The position numbers and the translations under genes were made by a program. Of a DNA stretch of 64,000 nucleotides, positions 52,881-62,653 are shown piece by piece. The notes beneath the pieces are model-generated. The model had not been told where the DNA came from and did no database searches. It was given only the letters and a program-made list of their open reading frames with translations. Positions within the stretch are counted from its first letter, which is position 1. Each line of letters opens with the position of its first letter. The stretch is from Mycoplana dimorpha (GTDB lineage Bacteria > Pseudomonadota > Alphaproteobacteria > Rhizobiales > Rhizobiaceae): contig NZ_PZZZ01000003.1 in NCBI RefSeq assembly GCF_003046475.1, positions 310,001-374,000 on the forward strand, read 5' to 3'.

Positions 52881-53791
52881 GGCACCGCCGCTCCGCTGCC
52901 GGCAATGTCCGCGTCACGCTGCCAGGCGCCGCTCGCAGGGTCGAGGGTGCCCGACCATTCCCATTCGGCGGGGCCGGTCATGACGACATGGTCGTCGCTT
53001 TCGCGCCAGTCGATGGTGAGGACGCCGGGCGGGTTGGCCGAGGCGACGTGGACGTCGACCTTGCGGCCGGTGCGTCCTGTCCGGGCAGCACTAACGGCGG
53101 CGGCGCAGGCGGCAGAGCCACAGGCGAACGTCAGCCCGGCGCCGCGCTCCCAGGTGCGCGTCGTCATCGCGGTGCGCGAGGTGACCTGCGCCAGGGTGAT
53201 GTTGGCCCGCTCGGGGAAGATCGGGTGGTTCTCCAGCAACGGACCGAAGCGGGCGAGATCGTAGGACATTACGTCGCGGTCGACCCAGAAGACTGCATGC
53301 GGATTGCCCATCGACATGGCCGATGGCGAATGCAGCACGGGATCGTCGATCGGGCCGATCTGCAGTTCGATGCGGCGGGTGTCGTGGAATTCCTCGGCGA
53401 GCGGGATCCGGTTCCAGTCAAAGACGGGACTGCCCATGTCGACGGAGATCGTGCCGTCCTCGTGCTCGATGGCGTTGAGGATGCCGGCGACCGTCTGGAA
53501 GGTGAAAGCCTTGTTGCCCGTCTCGGCGGCAAGCGCCTGCACGACGCAACGCGTGCCGTTGCCGCAGGCCTGCGCCTTGGTGCCGTCGCAATTGAGGATG
53601 TCGATGAAGGCGTCGGTGCCGTGGACCTTCGGATCGTGGATCGCCATGATCTGGTCGAAGGCGGTTTGTGGATCTGCGGCGAGCGCGATCGCGGCCTCGG
53701 CGGTCACGCGGTCCGTGCGGCCGCGCATGTCGACAACGAGGATCTTGTTGCCAAGCCCGTTCATCTTGGCGAATTCGACCGTGCTGTTCAT
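52877..53791 (-). CDS. dapF: Diaminopimelate epimerase
   Basis: This 304-residue enzyme converts LL- to meso-diaminopimelate for lysine and peptidoglycan. The two catalytic cysteines are Cys76 (QACGNGTRC) and Cys224 ([10 protein letters not shown]). The N-terminus [19 protein letters not shown] fits the rhizobial form. It starts the reverse-strand operon dapF-mtaB-ftsY-yciB. Confidence 0.96.
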   Translation of the reverse strand: MNSTVEFAKMNGLGNKILVVDMRGRTDRVTAEAAIALAADPQTAFDQIMAIHDPKVHGTDAFIDILNCDGTKAQACGNGTRCVVQALAAETGNKAFTFQTVAGILNAIEHEDGTISVDMGSPVFDWNRIPLAEEFHDTRRIELQIGPIDDPVLHSPSAMSMGNPHAVFWVDRDVMSYDLARFGPLLENHPIFPERANITLAQVTSRTAMTTRTWERGAGLTFACGSAACAAAVSAARTGRTGRKVDVHVASANPPGVLTIDWRESDDHVVMTGPAEWEWSGTLDPASGAWQRDADIAGSGAAVP

Positions 53792-53945
53792 CGGGATGCT
53801 TTCTTAGTGTTTGGCCGTCTATATGGCGGAAACGCGGGGAAAATGCCAGTGGCGCGCGCGGCGCCGTGCAATGACGCGTCTCGCCCGCGAAGAGGCGCGC
53901 AGCCGCTTCCTGGCAGGGTCTGTGGATGAGAGCCGACTTGCAGTC

Positions 53946-54998
53946 TCATGCCTCCGGCACGTCGAAGATCTCACCGGCCCGCAGCGCGCGGAACCGTTCG
54001 GACTCAACGCCCTTGTCGGCGAGTGCGGCCTTCAGCATGTCGACAGGGGCGTCGATCGCCTCGTCGGTCAGTTGCACCGTTCCGAAGTGATGGCCGACGG
54101 CATGAGCCGCCTTGCAGGCGAGCATCCCGTCGACGGCCTCATCGGGGTTCTGGTGCTGGCTCTTCATGAACCAGCGGGGTTCGTAGGCGCCGATTGGCAG
54201 GCAGGCTAGGCGAAAGCCGCCGTGCCTGTCGGCGGCGGTCCGGTAGTTGATGCCGTCGTGAAAGCCGGTGTCGCCGATGTGGTAGATTTTCCCGGCCGGG
54301 GTCGTCAGCACGAAGGCGGCCCACAGCGCCATGCGGCGATCGCGCGTCCCTCGTGCCGACCAGTGGTGGCAGGGCTCGCAGTCGATCGTCAGGTCGTCCC
54401 AGCGGGAAATCCGATCGCCCCAGTCCATGCGGTAGATCTTCGCATCCGGAATGGCGCGACGGATGATGGTGTCGTTGCCGAGCGGTGTCACGATGTGGGG
54501 CGCATGCCGCGCCTGCAGCCGCTTCAGCGTGGCAAGATCGAGATGGTCGTAGTGGTTGTGGGTAACGAGCACGACGTCGATCGGCGGCAGGTCGTCGAAG
54601 CCGATGCCGGGTGGGACGACACGCCTTGGCCCGGTGAAGGTGAAGGGGCTGGTGCGAACCGACCAGACGGGGTCGGTGAGGATGTTCAGGCCTGCCACCT
54701 GAACAAGCAATGTCGCATGGCCGACCATGGTGACCCGCAGGTCCTTGCCGCCAATCCGTTCCTCCGGTCGGGCGGCGGGAAAGGGGCTCGGCGCCGACCT
54801 CGGCCAGCGCGCCCGGCCACCGCTGAACTGCCAGCGCAGGAGATCGCGAAGACCGCGAGGCGGATCGCCGCCGGGATTGAAAAAATGCGTGCCGTCGAAA
54901 TGATCGGAAATGGGGCCGGTGTAATAGGGGTTTCGAAGTTTTTCCGGCATGAGCGGTTCGTCCAATCTGTCCGGCCCGTGCAGTTTCCCGTTGGACAC
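53946..54998 (-). CDS. Metallo-beta-lactamase-fold hydrolase (NAPE-PLD/UlaG-like)
   Basis: This 350-residue protein has the metallo-beta-lactamase fold: the metal motif VTHNHYDHLD, a GHATLLVQ start strand, IGDTGFHDG, and GAYEPRWFM. Related proteins hydrolyse phospholipids or lactones; the substrate here is not evident. The start at a GTG (54998) is uncertain; an ATG at 54950 gives MPEKLRNPYYTG, a common start in the family. It diverges from ffh and is separated from dapF by 154 bp. Confidence 0.82.
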   Translation of the reverse strand: MSNGKLHGPDRLDEPLMPEKLRNPYYTGPISDHFDGTHFFNPGGDPPRGLRDLLRWQFSGGRARWPRSAPSPFPAARPEERIGGKDLRVTMVGHATLLVQVAGLNILTDPVWSVRTSPFTFTGPRRVVPPGIGFDDLPPIDVVLVTHNHYDHLDLATLKRLQARHAPHIVTPLGNDTIIRRAIPDAKIYRMDWGDRISRWDDLTIDCEPCHHWSARGTRDRRMALWAAFVLTTPAGKIYHIGDTGFHDGINYRTAADRHGGFRLACLPIGAYEPRWFMKSQHQNPDEAVDGMLACKAAHAVGHHFGTVQLTDEAIDAPVDMLKAALADKGVESERFRALRAGEIFDVPEA

Positions 54999-55254
54999 CT
55001 AATCTGGCGTGGCTGACTTCCGATTGCCAGCGTGAACCTTGACTTTCCGCCTGCCTTGCTGTTTAAGCGCGCAATCTGCGACAAGTAACGACACTTGAAG
55101 CCGCCGACCGGGACCCGCAAAGGTATAAAGAGATCCCGGAGGTCAGCACCCGACAGCGCGATGCGCCCTCGGGTGCTATTCGGCTTTGCGTCTTGTTTTT
55201 GCCGTCGATTGCACCGACGTTTCCGCCAGAAGCGGAAACTAGAAGGAAGACGTG

Positions 55255-56829
55255 ATGTTCGAAACACTCCAGGACCGCCTTGGCGCCATCTTGAATGGCC
55301 TGACAGGCCGCGGCTCGCTCTCCGAGGCAGATGTCTCGGCGGCGCTGCGCGAGGTCCGCCGCGCGCTGCTGGAAGCCGACGTCGCTCTGGAAGTGGTCCG
55401 CTCCTTTACCGACGCGGTGCGTGAGAAGGCGGTCGGTGCGGAAATCCTGAAATCGATCAAGCCCGGCCAGATGGTCGTCAAGATCGTCCATGACGAGCTT
55501 GTCGCCATGCTCGGCTCGGAGGGCGTGTCGATCGACCTCAACGCCGCCGCCCCCGTCGTCATCATGATGGTCGGCCTGCAGGGCTCCGGCAAGACCACCA
55601 CCTCGGGCAAGATCGCCAACCGGCTGAAGACGCGCGACAAGAAGAAGGTCCTGATGGCCTCGCTCGACACGCGCCGTCCGGCCGCGCAGGAGCAGTTGCG
55701 CCAGCTCGGCGTCCAGACCGGTGTCGACACGCTGCCGATCATCGCTGGCCAGTCACCGACCGACATTGCCGCCCGCGCCGTGCAGGCCGCCAAGCTCGGC
55801 GGCCATGACGTCGTCATCCTCGACACCGCCGGCCGCACCCATATCGACGAGCCGCTGATGATCGAGATGGCGGAGATCAAGCGGAAGTCCAATCCGCACG
55901 AGATCCTGCTCGTCGCCGACGCGCTGACCGGTCAGGACGCCGTCAACCTCGCCCGCAACTTCGACGACCGGGTCGGCATCACCGGCCTCGTCCTGACCCG
56001 CATGGACGGCGACGGCCGCGGCGGTGCGGCGCTGTCGATGCGTGCCGTCACCGGCAAGCCGATCAAGCTGATCGGCGTCGGCGAGAAGATGGGCGAGCTG
56101 GAGGAATTCCATCCCCGCCGCGTCGCCGACCGCATCCTCGGCATGGGCGACATCGTCAGCCTCGTCGAGAAGGCGGCGGAACACATCGACGCCGAGAAGG
56201 CGGCCGCCATGGCCGCCAAGATGGCCAAGGGCAAGTTTGACCTCAACGACCTCGCCGACCAGCTGCGCCAGATGCAGAAGATGGGCGGCATGGGCGGCAT
56301 CATGGGGCTGATGCCCGGCATGGCCGGCATGAAGGACAAGATGGCCGCCGCCGGCCTCGACGACAAGATGTTCGGCCGGCAGCTCGCCATCATCTCCTCG
56401 ATGACCAAGGCCGAGCGCGCCAATCCGGACATTCTCAAGCATTCACGCAAGAAGCGCATCGCTAGCGGCTCCGGCACCGATGCGGCCGACATCAACAAGC
56501 TTCTGAAGATGCACCGCCAGATGGCGGACATGATGAAGATGATGGGCGGCAAGAAGGGCGGCGGCCTGATGAAGCAGATGATGGGCGGCCTGGCCGGCAA
56601 GATGGGGCTGGGCGGCATGGGCGGCGGCATGGGCGGCATGCCGGACCTGTCGAAGCTCGATCCGAAGCAGCTGGAAGCCCTGCAGAAGCAGGCGGAAGCC
56701 GCCGGCATCAAGCCGGGCGCCGGCCTGCCGGGCCTCGGCGGCAACGGCGGCCTGCCCGGCCTCGGGGCGAAGCTGCCTGGCCTTGGCGGCGGTTTCCCGG
56801 GTCTGCCCGGCCTGCCGAAGAAGAAGTGA
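55255..56829 (+). CDS. ffh: Signal recognition particle protein Ffh
   Basis: This 524-residue protein binds 4.5S RNA and signal sequences. It has the N domain (1-90), the G domain with G1 GLQGSGKTTT near residue 107, DTAGRTHID and TRMDGDGRGG, and the M domain from about 300 rich in Met. The last 70 residues are an unusually Gly/Met/Pro-rich tail (GMGGGMGGMPD and LPGLGGNGGLPG). An AGAAGGA ribosome site precedes the ATG; a GTG three bases earlier is in frame. Its receptor gene ftsY lies 4 kb away. Confidence 0.97.
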   Translation: MFETLQDRLGAILNGLTGRGSLSEADVSAALREVRRALLEADVALEVVRSFTDAVREKAVGAEILKSIKPGQMVVKIVHDELVAMLGSEGVSIDLNAAAPVVIMMVGLQGSGKTTTSGKIANRLKTRDKKKVLMASLDTRRPAAQEQLRQLGVQTGVDTLPIIAGQSPTDIAARAVQAAKLGGHDVVILDTAGRTHIDEPLMIEMAEIKRKSNPHEILLVADALTGQDAVNLARNFDDRVGITGLVLTRMDGDGRGGAALSMRAVTGKPIKLIGVGEKMGELEEFHPRRVADRILGMGDIVSLVEKAAEHIDAEKAAAMAAKMAKGKFDLNDLADQLRQMQKMGGMGGIMGLMPGMAGMKDKMAAAGLDDKMFGRQLAIISSMTKAERANPDILKHSRKKRIASGSGTDAADINKLLKMHRQMADMMKMMGGKKGGGLMKQMMGGLAGKMGLGGMGGGMGGMPDLSKLDPKQLEALQKQAEAAGIKPGAGLPGLGGNGGLPGLGAKLPGLGGGFPGLPGLPKKK

Positions 56830-56840
56830 GGGAAGCGGCG

Positions 56841-57164
56841 ATGATCGACCCCGAAGTCAAGAAGCAGCTCGCCGGCTACCGGCAGTCGATCGACAACATC
56901 GACGCGGCCCTGGTCCACATGCTCGCCGAACGGTTCCGCTGCACCCAGGCGGTCGGCGTGCTGAAGGCCACCCACGATCTGCCGCCGGCCGACCCGGCGC
57001 GCGAGGAATACCAGATCGAACGCCTCCGCCGCCTGGCGAAGGACGCCAATCTGGATCCGGATTTCGCGGAGAAGTTCCTGAACTTCATCATCCGCGAGGT
57101 GATCCGGCATCATGAAGCCATCGCCGCCGACTACAGCGGCTCGAACAACCAGCATACCGCTTGA
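56841..57164 (+). CDS. Chorismate mutase (AroQ class)
   Basis: This 107-residue all-helical protein has the AroQ motifs: YRQSIDNIDAALVHMLAERF, the AVGVLKATH segment, and REEYQIERLRRLAKD. It converts chorismate to prephenate. Its place between ffh and rpsP is the usual one in Rhizobiaceae. It begins 11 bp after ffh. Confidence 0.9.
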   Translation: MIDPEVKKQLAGYRQSIDNIDAALVHMLAERFRCTQAVGVLKATHDLPPADPAREEYQIERLRRLAKDANLDPDFAEKFLNFIIREVIRHHEAIAADYSGSNNQHTA

Positions 57165-57200
57165 GAAGAGCGGCCAGTTACATCCCGAAGGAGAAATGCA

Positions 57201-57566
57201 ATGTCCCTGAAGATCCGTCTCGCCCGTGGTGGTTCCAAGAAGCGCCCGTACTACCAGATCGTCGTCGCCGACGCCCGCTCGCCGCGCGACGGCCGCTTCC
57301 TCGACCGGGTCGGCGCCTGGAACCCGATGCTCGGCAAGGAAGACGCCAAGCGCATCGAGCTCAATGAAGAGCGCATCAAGGAATGGCTCGCCAAGGGCGC
57401 CCAGCCGACCGACCGCGTGCTGCGTTTCCTCAACGAAGCCGGTATCGCCAAGCGCGACGCCCGCAACAACCCTGACAAGGGCAAGCCGGGCAAGAAGGCA
57501 CTCGAGCGCGCCGCCGAGAAGAAGCAGAAGGCCGAGGACGCCGCTGCTGCCGCTGCTGCGGAATAA
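57201..57566 (+). CDS. rpsP: 30S ribosomal protein S16
   Basis: This 121-residue protein starts with [23 protein letters not shown], the S16 signature. The C-terminal 35 residues are a Lys/Ala-rich extension typical of alphaproteobacteria. AAGGAG precedes the ATG. A terminator follows within 25 bp. Confidence 0.97.
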   Translation: MSLKIRLARGGSKKRPYYQIVVADARSPRDGRFLDRVGAWNPMLGKEDAKRIELNEERIKEWLAKGAQPTDRVLRFLNEAGIAKRDARNNPDKGKPGKKALERAAEKKQKAEDAAAAAAAE

Positions 57567-57587
57567 TCCGGCCCCAGCCTAGTTTCG

Positions 57588-57616
57588 AACGGGCGGCGTG
57601 TCTCATGCCGCCCGTT
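57588..57616 (+). terminator. Terminator between rpsP and rimM
   Basis: AACGGGCGGC and GCCGCCCGTT form a perfect 10-bp stem with a nine-base loop; TCGTTT follows. It ends rpsP transcripts partially; rimM starts 95 bp later. Confidence 0.8.
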
Positions 57617-57711
57617 TCGTTTGCAAGCATGCTTGCTCCGCACGCACTTCGAGGCGTATTGGAGCGGCAGGACAGATTTGCGCACGCTCGGTGCGCGCCG
57701 GATCAAAAACG

Positions 57712-58284
57712 ATGAGCAAACTCGAAAACCCCGTTCTGATGGGCACGATCGGTGCGGCGCAGGGCTTGCGCGGCGAGGTTCGCGTCAAGGCTTATACGCT
57801 CGATCCGACCGCGCTCGGCGATTACGGCAATCTTCATAGCGGCGACGGCCGGGTCTTCGAGGTGCTGGAGGTCCGCGAGGCCAAGAATGTCGTCGTCGTC
57901 CGGTTTCGCGGCATCAACGATCGCAACGCCGCCGAGGCGCTGAAGGGGCTCGAGCTCTATATCGAGCGCGACAAGCTGCCCGACGAGGAGCTCGACGACG
58001 ACGAGTTCTTCTATGCCGATCTCGAGGGAATGGAGGCCGTCGACGAGACGGGCCGCAGCCACGGCACGGTCACCGGCATCTTCGATTTCGGCGCCGGCGA
58101 CCTCCTGGAGCTGAAGGGCCCCGGCAAGCGGCCGGTGCTCATCCCCTTCTCCGAGGCCGCCGTCCTTGAGGTTGATTTCGAAAACGGCAAGCTTTTGATC
58201 GATCCGGTCGCCGCCGGCCTCGACGAGGAGAATGAGGATCGCCCCGGCAGCCGCCGGCGCCGCCCGCCGCGCGAGGGGGAATGA
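57712..58284 (+). CDS. rimM: Ribosome maturation factor RimM
   Basis: This 190-residue protein helps 30S assembly by binding S19. It has the RimM N-terminal beta barrel ([23 protein letters not shown]) and the PRC-barrel ([22 protein letters not shown], ending in [12 protein letters not shown]-like residues). The ATG at 57712 is chosen as the family start. A basic C-terminal tail follows. It is one base from trmD. Confidence 0.95.
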   Translation: MSKLENPVLMGTIGAAQGLRGEVRVKAYTLDPTALGDYGNLHSGDGRVFEVLEVREAKNVVVVRFRGINDRNAAEALKGLELYIERDKLPDEELDDDEFFYADLEGMEAVDETGRSHGTVTGIFDFGAGDLLELKGPGKRPVLIPFSEAAVLEVDFENGKLLIDPVAAGLDEENEDRPGSRRRRPPREGE

Positions 58285-58285
58285 C

Positions 58286-58999
58286 GTGGGGTTCCGCGCC
58301 ACCGTCCTGACGCTCTATCCGGAGATGTTTCCGGGCTTTCTCGGCCAGTCGCTGTCGGGCAAGGCGCTTGTGCGGGGCGACTGGTCGCTCGAGGCCGTGC
58401 AGATCCGCGATTTCGCCACCGACCGTCACCGCACCGTGGACGACACGCCGGCTGGCGGCGGCGCCGGCATGGTGCTGAAGCCCGACGTCCTGGCGCGCGC
58501 GATCGACCATGCAGCCCCTGAAGGCGATGCCCGACCCCGGCTGTTGATGAGCCCGCGCGGCCGGCCTCTAACGCAGGCGCGCGTGCGCGAGCTTGCAGCA
58601 GGGGAAGGTGCGGTCATCGTCTGCGGCCGCTTCGAGGGGGTGGATCAGCGGGTGATCGATGCGCGTGGCCTCGAGGAGGTGTCGATCGGCGACTACATCC
58701 TCTCGGGCGGCGAGCCGGCGGCGATGATCCTGCTCGACGCTATCGTGCGGATCCTGCCCGGCGTGATGGGCAATGCGCTGTCCGGCGTACACGAGAGCTT
58801 CGAGGGCGGGCTGCTGGAGCATCCGCACTACACCCGCCCGCAGGTCTGGGAGGGACGGGAGATCCCGGCCGTGCTCGCCTCGGGCCATCACGCGGAAATC
58901 GAGAAGTGGCGGCTGGCCGAGGCCCGCCGACTGACCGAGGAGCGCCGTCCGGACCTGCTCGCCGAACAGCGCGGCCCCTCTCAGCCCGTCACGAAGTAG
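58286..58999 (+). CDS. trmD: tRNA (guanine37-N1)-methyltransferase TrmD
   Basis: This 237-residue SPOUT enzyme methylates G37 of tRNAs. Knot residues are seen in [14 protein letters not shown] and [15 protein letters not shown]. The C-terminus [17 protein letters not shown] is conserved. The GTG at 58286 with GAGGGGGA upstream is chosen because it gives the [15 protein letters not shown] start. Its last 19 bp overlap the convergent TSUP gene. Confidence 0.96.
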   Translation: MGFRATVLTLYPEMFPGFLGQSLSGKALVRGDWSLEAVQIRDFATDRHRTVDDTPAGGGAGMVLKPDVLARAIDHAAPEGDARPRLLMSPRGRPLTQARVRELAAGEGAVIVCGRFEGVDQRVIDARGLEEVSIGDYILSGGEPAAMILLDAIVRILPGVMGNALSGVHESFEGGLLEHPHYTRPQVWEGREIPAVLASGHHAEIEKWRLAEARRLTEERRPDLLAEQRGPSQPVTK

Positions 59000-59727
59000 T
59001 AGATCGTCAGCAGGCCGCCCACGGCGACGACCAGCGCCCGGATGACGTTCTGCGGCACGCGGCGGGCGATCCAGACACCGGAATAGCCGCCGATCGCGCC
59101 GGCCGGGATCATGACCGCGGCCTGCGGCCATCCGACCACGTCGCCGCTGGCGAACACGATGATCGCCACCGCGGCGATCAGCATGGCCAGAAAGTTCTTC
59201 AGGGCATTGAGCTTGTGGTAATCGCCGCCCTTGGAGAGACCGAGAACGGCGAGCGTCATGATGCCCATGCCGGCGCCGAAGAACCCGCCGTAGATCGAGG
59301 TGGCGAACTGGCCGGCGAGCCCGAGCAGGCCGATCGGCTGCTCGGCGTGGAGGGTCTTCGGCCGCAGCAGCGGACCGGCCGCGAAGATCACCGTTGCGGC
59401 GAGCAGCAGCCAGGGCACGAGGGCGCGAAATCCGGGGTTCGACATCGAAAGCAGCAGCAGGGCTCCACCGACGCCACCGATCAGTGAAAGGATGCCGACC
59501 TTGAGGGCCTCCCTCCAGTCGGCGCGGATTTCGCGCCGGTAGGCCAGTGCCGAGGTAACGTAGCCGGGGAACTGCGTTATGGACGAGGTGGCGTTGGCGA
59601 CGATCGGCGGCAACCCGGTCAGCGTCATGGCGCCGAACGTCAGAAAGGTGCCGCCGCCCGCGATGGCGTTGACCACGCCGGACAGAAAGCCGGCAACGAA
59701 CAAGAATGCGGCATCGGCAAACGACAT
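58981..59727 (-). CDS. TSUP (TauE/SafE) family membrane transporter
   Basis: This 248-residue membrane protein has about eight hydrophobic segments and the TSUP repeats [20 protein letters not shown] (N-terminal) and [18 protein letters not shown] (C-terminal). It probably exports sulfur oxyanions or organosulfonates. GGGGGAGAG precedes the ATG. It overlaps the trmD end by 19 bp and diverges from rplS. Confidence 0.9.
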   Translation of the reverse strand: MSFADAAFLFVAGFLSGVVNAIAGGGTFLTFGAMTLTGLPPIVANATSSITQFPGYVTSALAYRREIRADWREALKVGILSLIGGVGGALLLLSMSNPGFRALVPWLLLAATVIFAAGPLLRPKTLHAEQPIGLLGLAGQFATSIYGGFFGAGMGIMTLAVLGLSKGGDYHKLNALKNFLAMLIAAVAIIVFASGDVVGWPQAAVMIPAGAIGGYSGVWIARRVPQNVIRALVVAVGGLLTIYYFVTG

Positions 59728-60005
59728 CTCTCCCCCAAGAGGCTGTATCTCCCCGCCCTCGGCTGATATCGTTCGCCCGCCTCGACGGCAATCCCCGATG
59801 CACCGGGCGATTTATCCCGCTGACGGGGATGACAACGGCGACCGATTGGTGTATTGGCCGGCACGGTTTTGGGATCGTCCCGGAAAACCGCAAGCAAAGA
59901 ATGGCGAATCCGCTCCTGTCCGGCAACGGGCAAGTCCTTGAGGTCAAACCGGAAGGACAAGGTCGAGCGCTCTGGCTGTTTCAGAAGAACGTAAAGGTTA
60001 GACCG

Positions 60006-60542
60006 ATGAACATCATTGAGCAGCTCGAGGCCGAACAGGCCGCCAAGATCGCCGCCAAGCGCACCCTCCCGGAATTCTCCCCGGGCGACACGCTGCGCGT
60101 CAACGTCCGCGTGACGGAAGGCAGCCGCACCCGCGTGCAGGCCTATGAGGGCGTCTGCATCGCCCGTTCCGGCGGCGGCATCAACGAGAGCTTCACCGTT
60201 CGCAAGATCTCCTACGGCGAAGGCGTCGAGCGCGTGTTCCCCGTTTACTCCCCGCTCGTCGAGAGCGTCGACGTCATCCGCCGCGGTAAGGTCCGCCGCG
60301 CCAAGCTCTACTACCTGCGCGACCGTCGCGGCAAGTCGGCTCGCATCGTCGAGAACACCGGCACGCGCGCCCGCAAGCTGAACGACGCCGAGCGCCAGGC
60401 CGTTGCCGAGGAAAAGGCACGTCTGGAAGCCGAAAAGGTAGCCGCCGCCCAGGCGCTCGCCGCCGAGAAGGCAGCAGCCGAGGCCGCCGAAGCGAAGGCT
60501 GCCGAAGAGGCCGCAAAGGCAGCGGAAGCCGCAGCCGAATAA
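60006..60542 (+). CDS. rplS: 50S ribosomal protein L19
   Basis: This 178-residue protein has the L19 core: [61 protein letters not shown]. The last 50 residues are an Ala/Glu/Lys-rich helix (about residues 128-178), longer than the E. coli protein by about 60. AAAGG precedes the ATG. A strong terminator lies downstream. Confidence 0.96.
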   Translation: MNIIEQLEAEQAAKIAAKRTLPEFSPGDTLRVNVRVTEGSRTRVQAYEGVCIARSGGGINESFTVRKISYGEGVERVFPVYSPLVESVDVIRRGKVRRAKLYYLRDRRGKSARIVENTGTRARKLNDAERQAVAEEKARLEAEKVAAAQALAAEKAAAEAAEAKAAEEAAKAAEAAAE

Positions 60543-60563
60543 GGTTGGCGAACTGTTATTCTG

Positions 60564-60597
60564 AAAAGGCCGCCGGGAACGATTCCGGCGGCCTTTT
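60564..60597 (+). terminator. rplS intrinsic terminator
   Basis: AAAAGGCCGCCGG and CCGGCGGCCTTTT form a perfect 13-bp stem with an eight-base loop; TTTTTT ends it. This is a classic intrinsic terminator 21 bp after the rplS stop. Confidence 0.95.
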
Positions 60598-60760
60598 TTC
60601 GTGCCCTCGTGCGTTGTGGGCGATACGGCACGGGCAGAGGCGGCGCGACAACCTTTGCGGAAGGGAATTGCCGGCTGCACCCTCATTCCGGCATGATCTC
60701 GCTTGCCAGTGCCGAGCCAACTATGACAGGTTTCGCTCGCCACTCTTCGGGAGAATTTTC

Positions 60761-61558
60761 ATGCTGTTCCGTCGCACTGTCCTTGCCGGGCTATCCACAC
60801 TTGCCCTGATGCCGCTGAGCGCCGCGGCCGCCGATCTGCCCGATCTCGGCGGGCGCACGGTCGTCGTCGTCACCGAGAATGCCTATCCGCCGCTGCAGTT
60901 CGTCGATCCGAAGACCGGCGAGCAGGTGGGCTGGGAATACGACGCGATGAACGAGATCGCCAAGCGGCTGAACTTCAAGGTCGAGTACCAGAACACCAGC
61001 TGGGACGCGATGATCCAGGCGGTGCATGACGGCCAGTACCAGATCGGCATGACCGGCATCACCATCAAGGACGACCGCAAGGAGAAGGTCGATTTCTCCG
61101 ATCCCTACATGCGCTCGCAGCAGTTCATGCTGGTGCGCGGCGAGGAGGACCGCTTCACCGACGCAAAGAGCTTCGCAGCGCTTGAAGATGGGCTGGTCGG
61201 CGCGCAGCCGGGTACCTCGCCCTTCTACACCGCCGTCTACGAGATCCTCGACGGCAACGAGCAAAATCCGCGCATCAAGCTGTTCGAGACATTCGGCGCC
61301 ACCGTGCAGGCGTTGAAGGCCGGCGACGTCGACCTGGTGCTGACCGACAGCGTTGCCGCCAAGGGCTATGTCGATGCCTCGGAAGGCAAGCTGAAGGTGG
61401 TCGGCGAGCCGCTCGGCACCGAGGATTTCGGCTTCATCTATCCGAAGGGCTCCGACCTCGTTGCGCCGATCAATGCCGCCATTGCGGCGCTGAAGGCAGA
61501 CGGCACCCTCGACGCGCTGAACAAGAAGTGGTTCCTCGACTACAAGATGGGCCAGTAA
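60761..61558 (+). CDS. Polar amino acid ABC transporter substrate-binding protein
   Basis: This 265-residue periplasmic protein has a signal peptide (about 1-22, AAA-ADL) and the bacterial extracellular solute-binding family 3 fold: [21 protein letters not shown], then [12 protein letters not shown]-like [14 protein letters not shown]. The ligand-binding motif [21 protein letters not shown] is conserved. A CGGGAGA ribosome site precedes the ATG. Basic or acidic amino acids are likely ligands. The permease gene follows 10 bp later, but no ATPase gene is next to it. Confidence 0.9.
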   Translation: MLFRRTVLAGLSTLALMPLSAAAADLPDLGGRTVVVVTENAYPPLQFVDPKTGEQVGWEYDAMNEIAKRLNFKVEYQNTSWDAMIQAVHDGQYQIGMTGITIKDDRKEKVDFSDPYMRSQQFMLVRGEEDRFTDAKSFAALEDGLVGAQPGTSPFYTAVYEILDGNEQNPRIKLFETFGATVQALKAGDVDLVLTDSVAAKGYVDASEGKLKVVGEPLGTEDFGFIYPKGSDLVAPINAAIAALKADGTLDALNKKWFLDYKMGQ

Positions 61559-61568
61559 GCGCCGCTTG

Positions 61569-62390
61569 ATGCCGCCACCCAGCCAATCTCCGGCCGCAGC
61601 GCGGGGCGACCATCCCTGGTGGCTGGTCGCCCTTGTCGCGATCGGCCTCGCCATCGCCGTCGTCATCGCCGCGAACGATGTCTACGCCCAGGTCTTCGGC
61701 GTCATCCTGAAGGGTCTGTGGGTGACGGTCTTCGTCACCCTCGTCGGCTTTTCGCTGGCCACGCTGCTGGGGCTCGGGGTGGCCCTGCTCGCCTTGTCCG
61801 ACACTGCGCTCTTGCGGCAGGTGGCGCGCTTCTACACGGAAGTGATCCGCGGCGTGCCGATCCTGGTGCTGCTGTTCTACGTCGCCTTCGTCGGCGCGCC
61901 GGCCTTCGTGGCGCTGGCGAATCTCATCCTGGAGCCGCTGGTCGATGCCGGCTACCTGAAGCCGCTGCTGGTGCGTGATGTGTCGCTGATGTGGCGGGCC
62001 ATCATCGCGCTGATGATCGGCTATTCGGCCTTCATCGCCGAGGTCTTCCGCGCCGGCATCCAGTCGGTCGACAAGGGGCAGGTCGAGGCGGCCAAGGCGC
62101 TCGGGCTGTCGCGCGTCCAGCGCTTCCGGCTCGTCGTCTTTCCGCAGGCGATCCGGGTCATCCTGCCGCCGCTCGGCAACGACTTCGTCGCCATGGTCAA
62201 GGATTCCTCGCTGGTCTCGGTGCTCGGCGTCGCCGACATCACCCAGATGGCCAAGATCTATGCCTCCGGCTCCTTCCGCTTCTTCGAGACCTATTCGATC
62301 GTCGCCTATGTCTACCTGATCCTGACGATCGGCCTGTCGCTGGCGCTGCGGGCGCTGGAACGGCGGCTGCGCCGGGGCGTCGAACGATAG
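61569..62390 (+). CDS. Polar amino acid ABC transporter permease (HisM/GlnP type)
   Basis: This 273-residue protein has about five hydrophobic segments, the start motif LKGLWVTVFVTLVGFSLATLLG and the EAA-like loop GQVEAAKALGLSRVQRFRLVVFPQAIR, which contacts an ATPase. It is the membrane partner of the preceding binding protein. The ATG at 61569 is preferred; a TTG three bases earlier is in frame. No ATPase follows before leuC. Confidence 0.9.
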   Translation: MPPPSQSPAAARGDHPWWLVALVAIGLAIAVVIAANDVYAQVFGVILKGLWVTVFVTLVGFSLATLLGLGVALLALSDTALLRQVARFYTEVIRGVPILVLLFYVAFVGAPAFVALANLILEPLVDAGYLKPLLVRDVSLMWRAIIALMIGYSAFIAEVFRAGIQSVDKGQVEAAKALGLSRVQRFRLVVFPQAIRVILPPLGNDFVAMVKDSSLVSVLGVADITQMAKIYASGSFRFFETYSIVAYVYLILTIGLSLALRALERRLRRGVER

Positions 62391-62653
62391 GGTCCGGCCC
62401 GTCTCTGTCCTGCCGCGTCATTCTCCCCGATTGCCCGGCCCGCAAAAAATTGATATGTGCAGGCCCATGGAAACCAAGTTCGCATGCACTGGTGCGCGCA
62501 TCTTCGTACTGCAGGACCATAAGCGCCTGCCGGTACGCTTTTTCGCGCGTGTATGCGGGGCGCTCACGAGCCGCCTGGCCTGATCCATTACGGATCCCCG
62601 CGGCTGCGGCCGCTTTCACTTCCATTTCCTTCGCATCAACGGATTGAATTGCC

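Noticed and set aside
54999-55254. 4.5S RNA gene upstream of ffh
   Set aside because: I searched for the conserved SRP RNA tip (GGUCAGG...GGAAGGAAGCAGCC type) and did not find it; the short stem near 55114-55142 is not distinctive.
62467-62583. 38-codon frame upstream of leuC as a leucine leader peptide
   Set aside because: It has only four scattered leucines, no run of leucine codons and no clear terminator/antiterminator pair after it.
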